The position numbers were made by a program, and so were the translations under genes. A stretch of 64,000 bases of DNA from Jacaranda mimosifolia (taxonomy: Eukaryota > Streptophyta > Magnoliopsida > Lamiales > Bignoniaceae). Where the stretch lies: assembly GCA_018894105.1 (NCBI GenBank), contig CM032133.1, forward strand, positions 15,328,501 through 15,392,500, in the 5' to 3' direction. This document shows, in pieces, positions 23,290 to 34,547 of the stretch. Under the pieces are notes generated by a model. The model had not been told where the DNA came from. It did not search any database and saw nothing but the letters and a program-made list of their open reading frames with translations. Numbering within the stretch: the stretch's first letter is position 1; every line of letters starts with the position of its first letter.

Positions 23290-24160
23290 CCTCATATAGG
23301 CTTCACGTTCTCTTTTTCAAAGGTGATGCTAGGCATTGAATGATGGACTTCAAAAATTCCCAATATGGAATCTAGGAAATGAGCCTGCATCTGCTTTGGT
23401 GTTCGCATTGATACCTTCCTTGTATTTGTAGAGTCCCCTCCAATTGGTACTCTTGAAATCTCTGAGACGGCGCTAGCTATAGACAACTTTTTTGAGTTAC
23501 ATTGATTCTGCCAATCTTCGGACTCCAGATGATCATCATGTCATTATCAGTAGTCCTCACTTTCTCCATCCCCTAGACCTTTTCTAGGGTTGCTTGGCCT
23601 CTGAGCTACATATTTCTTAAGGTATCATCTATAGATCAGCGTCTCAATCTCATTCTTCAAGTGTTTGCACTCCTAGCTGGTGTATCTACAGTCATGGTGG
23701 AAATGACACCACTTGTCAAATTTCTGCTTCTCTAGGTCATCCATCATCTTCTGAATGGATGTTGGATGAGGCCCCAGTGTTATGCCACCATCAAGATTTA
23801 TATTTTAGGGTTGTGAGTGGATGTAAAGAGTCTTGTTATTGCTATTGCTCCTCTTCATCATAGACCTTGTGCTTGCTAGCATCTTGAGGTGTCACCACTT
23901 CTTCTATCTTGATGTACTTCTCTATGCGCACGAAGAACTCCTCCAGAGTAGCGGGAGATTTTCTAGCCATGGACTCCTGAAACTTCTAGTATTTCATGTT
24001 CTATTAGATGATGCTGGATAGGAGTTGTTGTTAATATAAGGGATTTAATGTACCATTTGGATAAAATGATTAAGATAGTTTCTCAGGGACTCTTCATATT
24101 TCTGCTTGATAGTGAATAGGTACACAGCCATCTTCAAGTATTTGTGGTTGATGGAGAAAA
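23290..24160 (-). pseudogene. Ty3/gypsy gag relic (Tat-like), minus strand
   Basis: Read on the minus strand, the region gives in order VYLFTIKQKYEESLRNYLNHF, then SMARKSPATLEEFFVRIEKY, then KWCHFHHDC with ECKHLKNEIETLI and KKYVAQRPS. These are, respectively, the distal retrotransposon-gag domain, the post-gag helix (in intact elements near AQKYxxxEE) and the zinc-knuckle-like motif followed by LKxEIExLI. Stops occur within and between blocks. No reverse transcriptase follows in the minus direction; instead an opposite-strand accessory ORF begins at once. It is therefore a non-autonomous or deleted element. Confidence 0.78.
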
Positions 24161-25859
24161 TAATTGTAGTTTCTAAAGCCACAAAGAATGTAACTTTAAT
24201 TACTTGAAGCTTTAGGGGAGGTCATTGTAATCATCACTTACATAAACATAAAAACTTTCATACATCTAATGATATGTTGATTACATATTAGAAGACTTGT
24301 TCTGCACATTTCAAACAACGAGGCATTCTCATATATTCTACAAGTGTGATAAAAAAATTAATTCAAAATTCAAAATTTTCTAAAATCATATTGAAAAATA
24401 ATGTTACCTCATTGAAAAATAACATATTTTTTAAAAAATATTATGGTAAAACTTTGATTTGAAAGGCTAAGTAAACTTTCAATCACGCTAACCATAAGGA
24501 ATCAGTCGCAGGAGATCTTACAACAGTGCAGTAGTTAAGTAATGCTAATAACCATGAGTGGTCGACTGCCTTCATGTCAACCAACATCCAAACGGCATAT
24601 GATAGTAACTCAGCTATTAAGTATGTTTACTACCATATGAAGTCAATCGCCTTTCGATTGACTATTGTCATCGAAGTTCTACTCCATCCACTTGGCATAG
24701 GGGGTTGCGATTGGTGCTAGGCAAGCTCTCTGACAGTTGTCCTCCTCCGCATTAAATGATACAATTAGTCAACCTTATCCTCAGTAATTACTACTATCAA
24801 CATATTTCCTATGCATTTAATGCCCTCAAGCGGCTTAATACCGGCGGCAAGGCGACTTTGTACCAATTAGGACAGTGGAAATCAAGTTGGCCAATCACTT
24901 AACTAGAAGACCTAAGATGACCTTATGCCAACAGTAGGTATCACTAAGATGGTGACTAGTATGCAGGAATGGGGTAAGTGAGAATATAGCGATTTTAGGA
25001 ATGGAATGAAGATGTGAATAGAATGGTACTAGTATAACTTACCCTATGTTTGGTATGTACAAGTAATGAGAAAGGAATTGATCATCATTTCTTGCTTGAT
25101 TCCATTCTAAGGATTGACAATTAGCAATGACTATAATTATGTAGTTTCAATATAACTTTTAGGGATAATTACAAAAATTACCCTTGAGGTTTGGGGTAAT
25201 AATAGAAACTACCAATGTGGCTTGGGAAATCACAGAAAACCCCCTCCATAAAACTGCCATTCAAAAATTGTGACGAAATTGTTAACAAACCATTCTACCC
25301 TTCAGTTATTTCTTTCTTTTAAAATAGAAAAGGAACAAAATATATGTAGAAGAAAAAAGACAAGAATAACCTCTAAGTAAAAAAAAAAAGATAAAAATGG
25401 GCAAAATCTTCTTCATTTTCGCGCACAAGAACCTATTTACCTTATCTGTCTTTCTTCAGTCGAGGCGTCTAGCATGAAAGGAGACCACTATAGATTGCCT
25501 ATCGGAATCCTAGTTTGCTGGTACCTTGAGGAAAGTTGATCATGGTGGTCATAGAATTTTGTGATTATCGAGCAACATTTCATCAGGTTTGAGTGAAATG
25601 GGTAGTAAAGGTAACACCCCATCCGATTATTCACTCTTTTGGTTTATTTTGTTTAGAATCTTTATATAGTATGTAAAAATCATTTCTTTCTGCATTATTG
25701 TTGTCATTTATATGCCTAGGATTTTGTAAGAATACATTATGTTAGAGTTTTGCTTTAAATATGATTTTGGTATGATGATTTGATAAAGATGGGTAGTTAT
25801 TTTGTTTGAGTTGGTTATGTTTCCAAAAACCCAAAATTTTAGACTATAAAAATCTAGTT

Positions 25860-26100
25860 TTACATTTTTTTTGTTGGTGTTTTACGTTTGGCCTGGATGC
25901 ATTGATGCCAGGTTATTTGAGTGGTTGCAGTCAATTTCTAGGATTTGATGGACTCTTAGCTGCAGTTGGATTAGATGGGAACAATGGACTTTAGCATTTG
26001 CTATGGTCGAGACAAAATGCAAGGACTCTTGGGGGTTCTTTTTCAGATGCTTGGAGGAATTTGTTGGAGGTTTCAATCCATATATACCTTAGACTTTCAT
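25860..26100 (+). pseudogene. MULE transposase fragment
   Basis: The plus-strand translation gives FGLDALMPGYLSGCSQFLGFDG joined directly to LLAAVGLDGNNGL. After a frameshift it gives FAMVETKCKDSWGFFFRCLEEFVG. In the MULE transposase domain this block reads GC(R)PFIGLDG, then a short segment with CHLKG..GG, then QLLAAVGxDxNNG, then AVVE...SWxFFFxxL. The short middle segment is deleted here. The order of motifs identifies the fragment as Mutator-family transposase and agrees with the 9-bp TSD of the element around it. It is not functional. Confidence 0.82.
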
Positions 26101-26158
26101 GACAAACAGGCAGAAGGTACTGTTGCGTCTTTAAACCGCATTATTTCTGAAAATATTT

Positions 26159-26640
26159 AAGGTTCTTTCTATTATAGTTTTTAGCACAAAGGGTGCTAAT
26201 TGTTATCTTCTATAGTTTGTTGTTTCTTGAACTTAAGTTCTATGTAATGTCGGAAAATGTTAAGGGTTCTTCATGTAATGATTCTGAGTTCGCAAGAGGT
26301 TAATTATAGTATTTTAAAGTTTGCTGTCAGTTGAACTTGTGTTTTGTGTAATAATGTATGAAATACTTTAGGGTTCTTTTTGTAATAGGTTTCATTACAC
26401 AGGGGGTTAATTGTAATGTTTTAAAGTTTGATGTTAGTTGAATATGAGATTTAATGCATTTAGAAAATATTTTGGGTTCTTTTTGTAATGATTTTTAGTG
26501 CGCAGGGCTAATTGTAACGTTTTAAATTTTAATGTCAATTGAATATGACTTTTGTGCAATGTATCAAAATGTTTCAAGGTTTTTTATGTAAGTATTTTAT
26601 TTACTTAGAGGACTAATTGTAATATTTTATTGTAAGGCCT
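26159..26640. repeat. Minisatellite, period about 104 bp, 4.5 copies
   Basis: Units begin with an AGGGTTCTTTTTGTAATG-like block near 26160, 26263, 26371, 26474 and 26577. Each continues with GCGCAGGGGTTAATTGTAAT and TTTTAAAGTTTGATGTCAGT-like blocks. Copies differ by point changes and small indels. It lies inside the MULE between its two coding remnants. Confidence 0.85.
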
Positions 26641-26925
26641 ATGGAGATAATTACTGAATTGGTAGAAATGATACTGCTGCTGTTGCCACCGTTCGTAATG
26701 CTAAACATGGAGGTCCTGCTAATGTTGCCTTTGAAGAAAGAGATGGGGGTTTGTTTGCTAACGACACTACTTTTGATGATGGATTTTATGCAACAGTTGA
26801 TGGACTTGTGGAGTCAATTGTTGGAAGTGCTGGTGGAGTTGGAGGTTTTGATGATGCTGGATGCTATGATGGAGCTGCTACTACAGGTGATGCTACTGAT
26901 GGAGTTATTGCTGCTAGTGTAGGCT
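26640..26925 (+). pseudogene. Gly/Asp/Ala-rich coding remnant in MULE
   Basis: In one plus-strand frame, after an early stop (TGA near 26653), about 90 codons are open to the TGA at 26925. They are rich in Gly, Asp, Ala and Thr (for example FDDGFYATVDGLVES, FDDAGCYDGAATTGDATDG). The composition looks protein-like. A parallel ATG-initiated frame gives a Leu/Met-rich translation that I regard as its shadow. It may be the C-terminal end of the ancestral MULE protein. I do not recognise a domain. Confidence 0.45.
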
Positions 26926-29429
26926 GAATATTGTTATCCTTTATGTATCGAAACTAGCTAATATTTTTGTCGCTTCCATGTGAAGAATCAACCTATTATC
27001 TTTTGTGCAGTTTGAAAACAATTACTTAGTTGTTTCTACATATCTTATGTATTTTGAAAAACTGAATATTCTACATGTTCGTTGTAAGTGTAAATGCAAG
27101 TTTAGTGTAACGTTGGTTTGGTTTGATTTGTGGTTCATTACTTTGTGCATTTGAAATGTTTATATTGCTCCGTGTGGGATGTGTTTGCAAGTTTTAAAGA
27201 TACTAAAGATTTTATGTCACATAACTAAATATACATGGGACTATATGAAATGTTCAAATTACCTAAAGGAGTTGAATGTAATCTTTTAAATTCGTAAATT
27301 ATGCAGAATTAATAATTAATTAAGTGGGTTAATTACATTAATAAATTCCTAAACTGTATCCAATAGTAAGATTAAACATTATTTAAGTTTGTTACTTTAA
27401 TCCCCCTAGTATGCTTATTATGCTACAATTACATCCCAACATGTATGGATATAAGCCCAAAATATTGCAAGGGCATTTTGGTCCCAAAAAAAGTCAACAT
27501 GCTGGAGTAGTCAAATAAAGGATAAAATTGAAATTTTAAAAAAAATCAACGATGATGCCAACAAATTCCGTTAGTTTAACTAATGGAATGATCTCGTTGT
27601 TAGACAACAACAAATCTTAGGAAATGTGATTGTAATTTTCCAAACCACAAGGGTAGTTTCTATTATTACCCCAAACCTCAAAGGTAATTTTTGTGATTAT
27701 CCCTAACTTTTAATATTATTTGAATTACATTAGTAATTATATACATTTTGTATCTTATCAACTATGATATATACGTTTAATAAAAAACATACACAATTCC
27801 TTTGAAATTACTCTTTCTATAACTATAATTTAGTAAGCTCTTTTGAACTTTTTTATGAAATATTATTAAAAAATAAAAAAATATCTTGTAACTAGAGTGC
27901 TTAATTGTTTTGCGATAAGACTAGAATGCATTGATTGCACTTCCTTTTACAAGTTTAATTTGAAGAGTCATTGATAGAATCCACAACTCTTCATGTACTA
28001 ATTTTATATAATTTTTTAATCATTCGAAGAGATGCTAATATAATTAATATTATAGATTATATATATTTTATTAGGTATGAATTAAGTTGATGATGCTTCA
28101 ACTTCTTATTATAAAAATTGAGAGATTCATTATTTTCCTTATTTATTATTTACTTCTATAGTAATTTATAATATTTTAATATTTTTATAATATTACTAAA
28201 AAATATGCAAGTAAAATATATAATTAGATAAAAACATGTATTAGTTAAATAAGTTGGAACATAATATCTAATATTTACAAAATGAGTTTTTTTTTTTTTT
28301 TAAAAAAAGTAGTAATAGTCTTTTGTTAAATTTTGAAGGCTGATTTTAATAAAAAAAATATAGATAAATATCCTGTCAATTGCAAATGGTTACACCCACG
28401 GGAAAGAGGGAATGGCTAGACCGATACTTTTGGGAATAAGGGCTCTTACGGAAATGGAAATTCCCATCTTTAAATTATATCAGCATGATTTTAAGAACGA
28501 ATTTGAAAATGCATACCAAAAGACTTGTAAGGAACTTATGGTAATTTCAACCCTAGATGTTCACTATTATAAATACCTCTTCCAAATATGACCACAGGTA
28601 CGGACTCTTACTATATTCTCCGAGTTTTACTTTTCCCTAATTGTCTCCAATAAGTTTATTTTAGACTTAAGCACCTAAAAGTCTTAGTCAATGGCTACCT
28701 TGATAAGCCTAACATGCTCATTATAGTTGCAAGTTCAACATCATGCTCTTCAGCTCGAGTTTCGACCCTAGCCTAAAAGAAAATACAACTTACACATATC
28801 GACCCTTCACCAAATTTATCCCTTTTTCCAACCTATTGGTGATGTCTCCTTGACTTGAATTTGCAATTAGATAATATAGTGAACACAAAGGTGAGCCTTT
28901 TCCATAACTGCAAACCATGTTCCACAGATGCTTGTGCTTTCCATCATCAAGCTCGACTATATTATTAGCAAGGAAGTAAATTTTGTACTCCTCCTGAAGC
29001 AAGAACTCCTCAAATAACAAGTGTTACCACAATGGCTTAGGGCCGAGCATCGTTCCAAGACATCATAGCTTGCTACACGTCTGTAAGTCAATCAAGAGCC
29101 ACGCCATGATGAAGATGTTCATCGCTATCATCCTAGCTATAATGTCCTTGGGGAAAGAGGGGAGAAGCATCACCAAATGGTCAACCATGACAAAGTGGTG
29201 GTTAACTCTATTCAAGAGATATCTAGGCTAAATTGCACCTCAATATAAGTGTAATAGGCTAGAGGAAAATCGAGATCAATACCATAGGAGTTACCATTCC
29301 ACTAAAAAAAGATGAGTAGGAAGAAGTGCCAAATCAAGTAGAATAGTTGAACAATAGTCTTTAGGACTTTTCCAAGAGTAAACTTATCAAGTCTCTCTTG
29401 GAGCCAATGCCAACCACAAGAAAGAAGAG

Positions 29430-30440
29430 AATCTCCTTTTATTCAGGAGATTATTGATGAAAGAATAGTAATGGATGCTAAAGTTCCAACAATGTTACCT
29501 TGTTATGATGGGTCTTCCGATCCTAATTAACACTTATTGCAGTTTGAGCATATCATACAACTTCATAATTATAGTGAAAACATTTACACCAAACTGCTGG
29601 TTACTATGTTCTAGGGAATAGTGTTGGACTAGTTCATGAAATTGATGCTCAAATTAATATTTTTTTATGACTACTTATGTTACAAGTTCCTCCACCAGTT
29701 CGCCAGCAAGCGAAAGTCCAAACTCCCCCACACTCATCTTTACTCAATCAAACAAAATGATGGAGAGTCGTGAGAATCTTCTACAAAGTTTAATAATGAA
29801 GTATTGGAAACTGACAAACCCCGCATTGATTTTTTTTTGTTGATGTCTTCTCAAATTTGAGGTATAAAAAGTGTGTTGATGCTTTGGTCTGTGAGCACTA
29901 GCACACCATGGAGCATTTTTCTAACCTATCTGACAAATTCATGGCATAGGACAAGATGAATATAATAAAGTTTGGTATCCCGAATCAAAAGAGAAAGGCA
30001 AGAGAAAAAATGATGACAAGGAGGACTGCTTCATAATGACATAAACCATTCTACCATAAAAACATTTCACCACTGCATGCCCCTTAACACAACGAAGGAA
30101 TTTTTTATGGCCATTTAGAACAAAGATATCTTGAAAAGGACAAGAGAAATTCTCAAGAAGCATGATGCAAAATATTCTAATAAATATTGCATCTTTCATC
30201 AACAAAAATGAAATAATACTGACAATTTCTTGTAGTTGCATGATGAGATCGAGCGCCTTATTCACTTAGACCATATCAAGAAATTTGTTATCAACAAGGC
30301 TAATTCTCAAGAGGGCCATCTACCTCCAAAGAAGGAATGGTCAAGGAGTCCTAGGAGAGAGCAAGGTAGAGATTGGGAGACAAAGGAGAGCCTCCCTCGT
30401 CGAGGAGTAACCGATACTATAATGGATGGCTAGCTGGCTA
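29430..30440 (+). pseudogene. Ty3/gypsy gag relic (Tat/Ogre-like)
   Basis: Starting near 29440 the plus strand reads FIQEIIDERIVMDAK, then VPTMLPCYDGSSDP, then HLLQFEHIIQLHNYSE, then FLHQFASKRKS and HTHLYSIKQNDGES, with interrupting stops. This is the retrotransposon gag domain (P..YDG..DP.EHL; F...F.....LF.IKQ...ESL). A Ser/Arg/Lys-rich stretch with KEWSRSPRREQGRDW follows at about 30330-30395. Numerous stops and frameshifts show it is dead. It lies 0.6 kb downstream of the 5' LTR and just upstream of the protease relic. Confidence 0.8.
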
Positions 30441-30539
30441 AGATTCAAAATCTTCTAGGAAGTAGCTAGAGAGAGCTTAACAATGAAAAATGCAAAGTGA
30501 ATAAGAAAGCTATCTTCCATGTCTCCAACAATTCTCACC

Positions 30540-31010
30540 CTATCTCTCATTGCTAAGGATTTAGAACATTTATCTTTCCAACATTTCAAGGAGCATGCAG
30601 ATTGCCCTTTAGTAGTCACTTTGGAGACCACTAACTATGTTTGAAAAATTTTAGCTGACAATGGAGGCTCTGGCAAAATCATCTTTTATAACATTTTGAA
30701 GAAATGGACTTGAGAAATTTACAATCTAAACCAATTCAAAACCCACTTGTCAAATTTGGGGGTTCAAAGATTGTTCCACTGGGATCTATTCAACTATCCA
30801 CCTCACTTAGCACTGTTCCCATAAAAAGGACTTTCATGGTCTGATGTTTGGTAGTGGATGCACCATTTGCATATAATGCTATCTTTCATAGATCTACCTT
30901 GAATGACTTTTGAGCTGTAATTTAACCTACTATTAGAAGATGAAGTTTCCCACCAAGTGAGAACTGGCGAAGTATTGTGCAACATAGCGAGGGCCTAAAA
31001 ATGATGCACA
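30540..31010 (+). pseudogene. Retropepsin (aspartic protease) relic of the same element
   Basis: Broken plus-strand frames read, in order, LADNGGSGKIIFYNILKK (active-site region, normally D-T/N-G-S), LVKFGGSKIVPLGSIQL, then LVVDAPFAYNAIFHRSTLN, and MKFPTKW shortly after. This is the usual order in the Tat-lineage gypsy protease (LVDxGSS; GSI.LP; YNAILGR..L; MKFPT). At least two frameshifts and several stops are present. No reverse transcriptase, RNase H or integrase follows before the 3' LTR, so pol has been lost. Confidence 0.8.
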
Positions 31011-31434
31011 ATCATCAACATATTATGTTGATATAGCATCAAACAAGGCCCCCACACCAAAGCCTATACCACTCAATGACATCCGAATCTCTAACATGCC
31101 CATAGCGGCAATAAGAAGAGGAAGCTCACAAACATAAAAGTTCAACTACTTATAAAACTATCAAGCTTGAGCTAAGAGACCCAGAGAAGACCACCCAGAT
31201 AAGAACTTAAGTAGACCAATGACAGAATTCATGTTGATTGAATTTTTAAGTAAAAAAACAAGAATGCTTTTGCCTGGACTGCATCGAGTTTATAGGGCAT
31301 CTACCATGATGTGATCATGCATAGGCTAAATATGGATTTCTCATTCAAACCTTTAAAGCAGACATACGCGCAAATTCTTTTGTCTGTAATAAATAAAATT
31401 ACAAGAAAAAAAAAATCATACAAAAAAAATGTAA

Positions 31435-31827
31435 TTAAAACTTATCAATTATGGAACTAATCTCTAATCTAATTCTCGAAATCTTCCTTCCAAATATGAT
31501 CTTGAAATTTAATGAACTCCGAGAAGAACACCTTGAATGCCATGAATTTTCTTGAATTTGATTTGAAGTAAATAACGCAAACTCGAGGGCATCACACCTT
31601 AGTCCTGAATCAAATGTCAAGATATATGAGCTTCGGGAAGAACGCCTTGAACACCGTGGATCTCCTTGAATTCGATTTGAAGAAAATAACGCCAATTCGA
31701 GAGTTTTGCACCTTAATCTCGAGTCAAACGCCAAAACACAATGAGCTCCGTGAAAATCGCCTTGAGCGCTGTAGATCTCACTGAATTTGCTTGAAAGAAT
31801 TGTTGAACTCTTCAAAATTTCTCTCAC
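31435..31827 (-). repeat. 116-bp tandem repeat (2.5 copies), open on minus strand
   Basis: Plus-strand units start near 31513, 31629 and 31744 with TGAGCTCCGxGAAGAACGCCTTGA-like blocks and continue with TTGAATTxGATTTGAAG and CTCGAGTCAAAxG. The minus strand stays open for 130 codons across all copies. It gives a repeated peptide around LTFDSGLRCDALEFALF and SNQIQ, followed by an Arg/Ser run. The family is not recognised. It sits between the protease relic and the 3' LTR of the retroelement. Confidence 0.6.
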
Positions 31828-32433
31828 TTGCTAGGCGAGTTCATTATTTCAGCATAAATTTTCTTTAAAGTTCTATACCAGACAATTTTTACTCTAATTG
31901 ACTTTGGATCATATATTACAGATCGTCCTCAATTTGTACAACCAATTAACTTCAATTGAATATGACTTTGACTAAAAGTTGCTTGTAGACCTTTAAAATG
32001 ATAAGTCCGCCTTTAAGATTATCGACTTTAATTTATCTCAAATTATCAAGTCGATTACAAACCTAAAAGTTGAGCTCATATGAAGAGTTCAACTCCGCTC
32101 AATTTGAATCATCATATGTTGGTTTTATACCACTTGCAAGTTAATCAATTTACTTAAGGTTTCTATTCAATACTTATTGGCAAGTTTTGTTTGACACCAC
32201 TTTCCAATAGAGGGGGGACAGGGGGCGCAAGGCATGTTAGAAAAGTATTGAACTTAAACAAAATTAAGAGCAATTTGAACCCAGAGTTAGCGCATAGAAA
32301 AAGAAATTTTTCATTAAAACCTAAAATATTACACAAGCCCTACAAGAGAATATTGCATTACGGGGGATCAAGGGCTTATGTTTTTCAGCGTTAGGAGTGA
32401 TGGTAGCCAAAACAAAAGTGGACTCAACATTAG

Positions 32434-33101
32434 CTATATCATCAACCTCCGAAGGCCCATCACTTTTCTTCTTCTTGGCCTCCTTAGCTTCTTGAACCTT
32501 GATGAGCTCCTCGATGAGACAGGGAATGAAGTCATATTCACTTGGAGAGCCTTCTCTCCTACTACTACTCTTCCTTCTTCAATCTCTTTCTCAGGGTCCC
32601 AAAAGGTTATCATCAAGCATTGATATCAAGTTTTGACTCATCATACTCAACACCAAGAGTCCACAATTGATTTAGGAGTTTGTTGATGCCCTTCTTCACA
32701 TCTTCCAATCCTAGTCGAGTGTAAGTATCTTTTAAAGCTAACAAGTGAATAAAGTGTATAATCGTCTGCATCCATGCCACAAGAAGCTTGGAGTTGTATG
32801 ACGCTACCACTGCTTCCAGTACCTTCATCGCCTAGTTTCGATCCCGAGCCTTGACCGTCGCCACCTCTATCTTCAGCCTTTGCACCTCAACATGCAACTC
32901 CCCACCAACCATCAAGCAATAATTTTCAATGATGGTTTGGAGATGCATGTTAGGAGTTGGCCTAATCTTAAGCTCGAGTGTAAGCTCGTTGGCTCGTAAC
33001 TTCAGAGACTCAACTATTGTTTCTCTCGAAGGGCATCCACCAAGCTCGAGTGTAAGCTCACTGACACGCAACTTGAGAGACTCAATAGTCGTTTCTCTCA
33101 A
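32434..33101 (-). pseudogene. Antisense ORF relic of Tat-like retroelement
   Basis: Minus-strand open stretches (33101-32832, 32828-32613 and 32616-32434) give in order a duplicated ESLKLRVSELTLELG unit, then LKDTYTRLGLEDVKKGINKLLNQLW, then a Ser/Arg/Lys-rich tail. They lie antisense to the gag and protease relics and between them and the 3' LTR. Tat-lineage elements of plants are known to carry an extra antisense ORF in this place. The protein is coiled-coil-like and of unknown function. Stops separate the blocks, so it is non-functional. The placement is seen; the family assignment is inferred. Confidence 0.5.
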
Positions 33102-33169
33102 AGGGCATCCACCGACTGACCCTCGAGATATTCACATCTCTAGTTCCACTAGAGCCTATCTATCATAGT

Positions 33170-34430
33170 CACTATGTATTGATCGTACATGGCATAAGTG
33201 GTTTGGGCCTACTGGGTAAATGAACAAACCAAGTCAGTTTATTAAAAGTTCTCCTCGAGGTTAATAATAAGAAAAGTTGTGAATTTATGGGATTGTGATA
33301 ATGGACGAAAGTCTACATCATCTCTGACTTAGACATATACATTAGCTTGTTGGCATCGTGAGAAAAAAGTTGGGCATTGAGAGTTTCCCAACTTGTCACA
33401 CACTCATACTACCAGGATCCATTTAGAGCATGCTACATCATTACTAACAGTAGAAAAGCGGGCTTGGGAAAGACATAATGTTGAGCCTATAATTAAGGCT
33501 CATCGCCTTAAATGATCATTTCATCCTCAAGCAAGGGCCATGTCACTAATCTCTGGCACTTGGTAGTTAGGGTTAGAGGAGATCGGGTACAGAGCAATAG
33601 CAACCTTCTTCTGTGCTAACCTATGTGCATCGGCCTTAAAAGGCCTCTTTCCATTTAATTGAGCCAACACTTAGGTGGTAGGGGGGGGGAATTAACAGAA
33701 AATGAAGAAATAAGGTTAGCTGCTATAGCAGCTAGGGATCTCAAGCTCCCTCTTTAAGTCGACTTCCAACCAGCAGACTTAACTGACAATTTGGTAAAGA
33801 TTCAGCAGCCCACTATTAGCCAAATTAACTTAGTCCTCCCTCCACTACTTGCGAAAGTGTAGATCGAACCTTTGAACCCTCGGGATTTGAGCAAACAAAA
33901 ACATGTTCTTCCTAGCTTTGCCATAAGAAGAAGAGGGTGTTTTTCAAGAATCTTCTCCCAAGTCAAGGAGTGAGATAGAAAAACTCAATATTTGGAGAGT
34001 TCCTTGATATACGAGAGGTAGAGCAACGGAACAATTGGTAAATTTTGAAAAGGTAAAAAGCTAGTCGAAAATTTTATGACCACAATGAAACTTAAATTAA
34101 TGAATAGGAGTTTAGGAAGAGTTAAGTAAGGTAAACATCCAAACCTTGAAGAATCTCTCTCATCTCCCTACGATTAGAAATCTAAGACCATAAAAAAGGA
34201 TTGGCATGTGGATGGCTAGATAATTGAGCGTAGGTTGATCCATCCTATCCCTGAGGACCAAGTGCTATTAGTTCGTATTCAAGAGGAATAAAAAAGGGAT
34301 CGCTAGTTCGTCTGGGTCGATGTCAAATCTAATTTCTGTATAGTGGTCTGAATTACCCAAAAAAAAAAAAAAAAACATCCCTCCACACCTAACTTCCTAC
34401 ACCCACTAACCTCTGCCTAGGCGAGTGTTA
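33170..34430. other. Retroelement internal debris without clear coding
   Basis: This continues the internal part of the Tat-like element, probably the N-terminal side of its antisense ORF, but no continuous frame is left. A run of nine G is at about 33691-33699 and a run of A at about 34360-34375. Confidence 0.35.
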
Positions 34431-34500
34431 CTTTTATGGTGCTGCTATTTGATATTGTTCCTTCAAAAGAAGCGGAATCCAATCTTACCTCGCCACTAAA

Positions 34501-34507
34501 TCTCTCC

Positions 34508-34546
<39 letters not shown>
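34501..34546. repeat. (CT)n microsatellite
   Basis: A CT-rich tract with an uninterrupted (CT)n core of about 14 units. Confidence 0.95.

Positions 34547-34547
<1 letters not shown>

Larger units (their letters stand above)
25162..27703. mobile_element. MULE with 9-bp target-site duplication and transposase remnant
   Basis: The element is flanked by a perfect 9-bp duplication TAACTTTTA (25153-25161 and 27704-27712). Its terminal inverted repeats are at least 75 bp and nearly identical: the left starts GGGATAATTACAAAAATTAC and the right is the inverted equivalent GGGATAATCACAAAAATTAC. The high TIR identity points to a fairly recent insertion. It carries a decayed MULE transposase (25880-26100), a minisatellite (26159-26640) and a Gly/Asp/Ala-rich coding remnant (26640-26925). 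No intact ORF remains, so it is non-autonomous. Confidence 0.93.
24460..28799 (+). repeat. 5' LTR of Tat-like element, split by later insertions
   Basis: 24460-24961 and 28541-28799 together align block by block with 34855-35610. Shared blocks include 'CCATGAGTGGTC', 'GTCAACCAACATCCAAACG', 'TTGTACCAATTA', 'TTGGCCAATCACT', 'TTCACTATTATAAATACC', 'CCTAACATGCTCATT' and 'TACAACTTACACAT'. The interval 24962-28540 is absent from the other LTR, so it is a later insertion, itself containing the MULE at 25162-27703. A TATA box TATAAATA lies at 28568-28575, placing transcription in the plus direction. The two LTRs have diverged considerably, so the element is old. Confidence 0.78.

Noticed and set aside
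26641..26922. 93-codon Leu/Met-rich ORF on the plus strand
   Set aside because: It is a frame-shifted reading of the Gly/Asp/Ala-rich remnant in the MULE; the Leu/Met bias is a product of GAT/GGT-rich codons read one base off.
29939..30265. 108-codon minus-strand ORF
   Set aside because: Antisense shadow of the gag relic.
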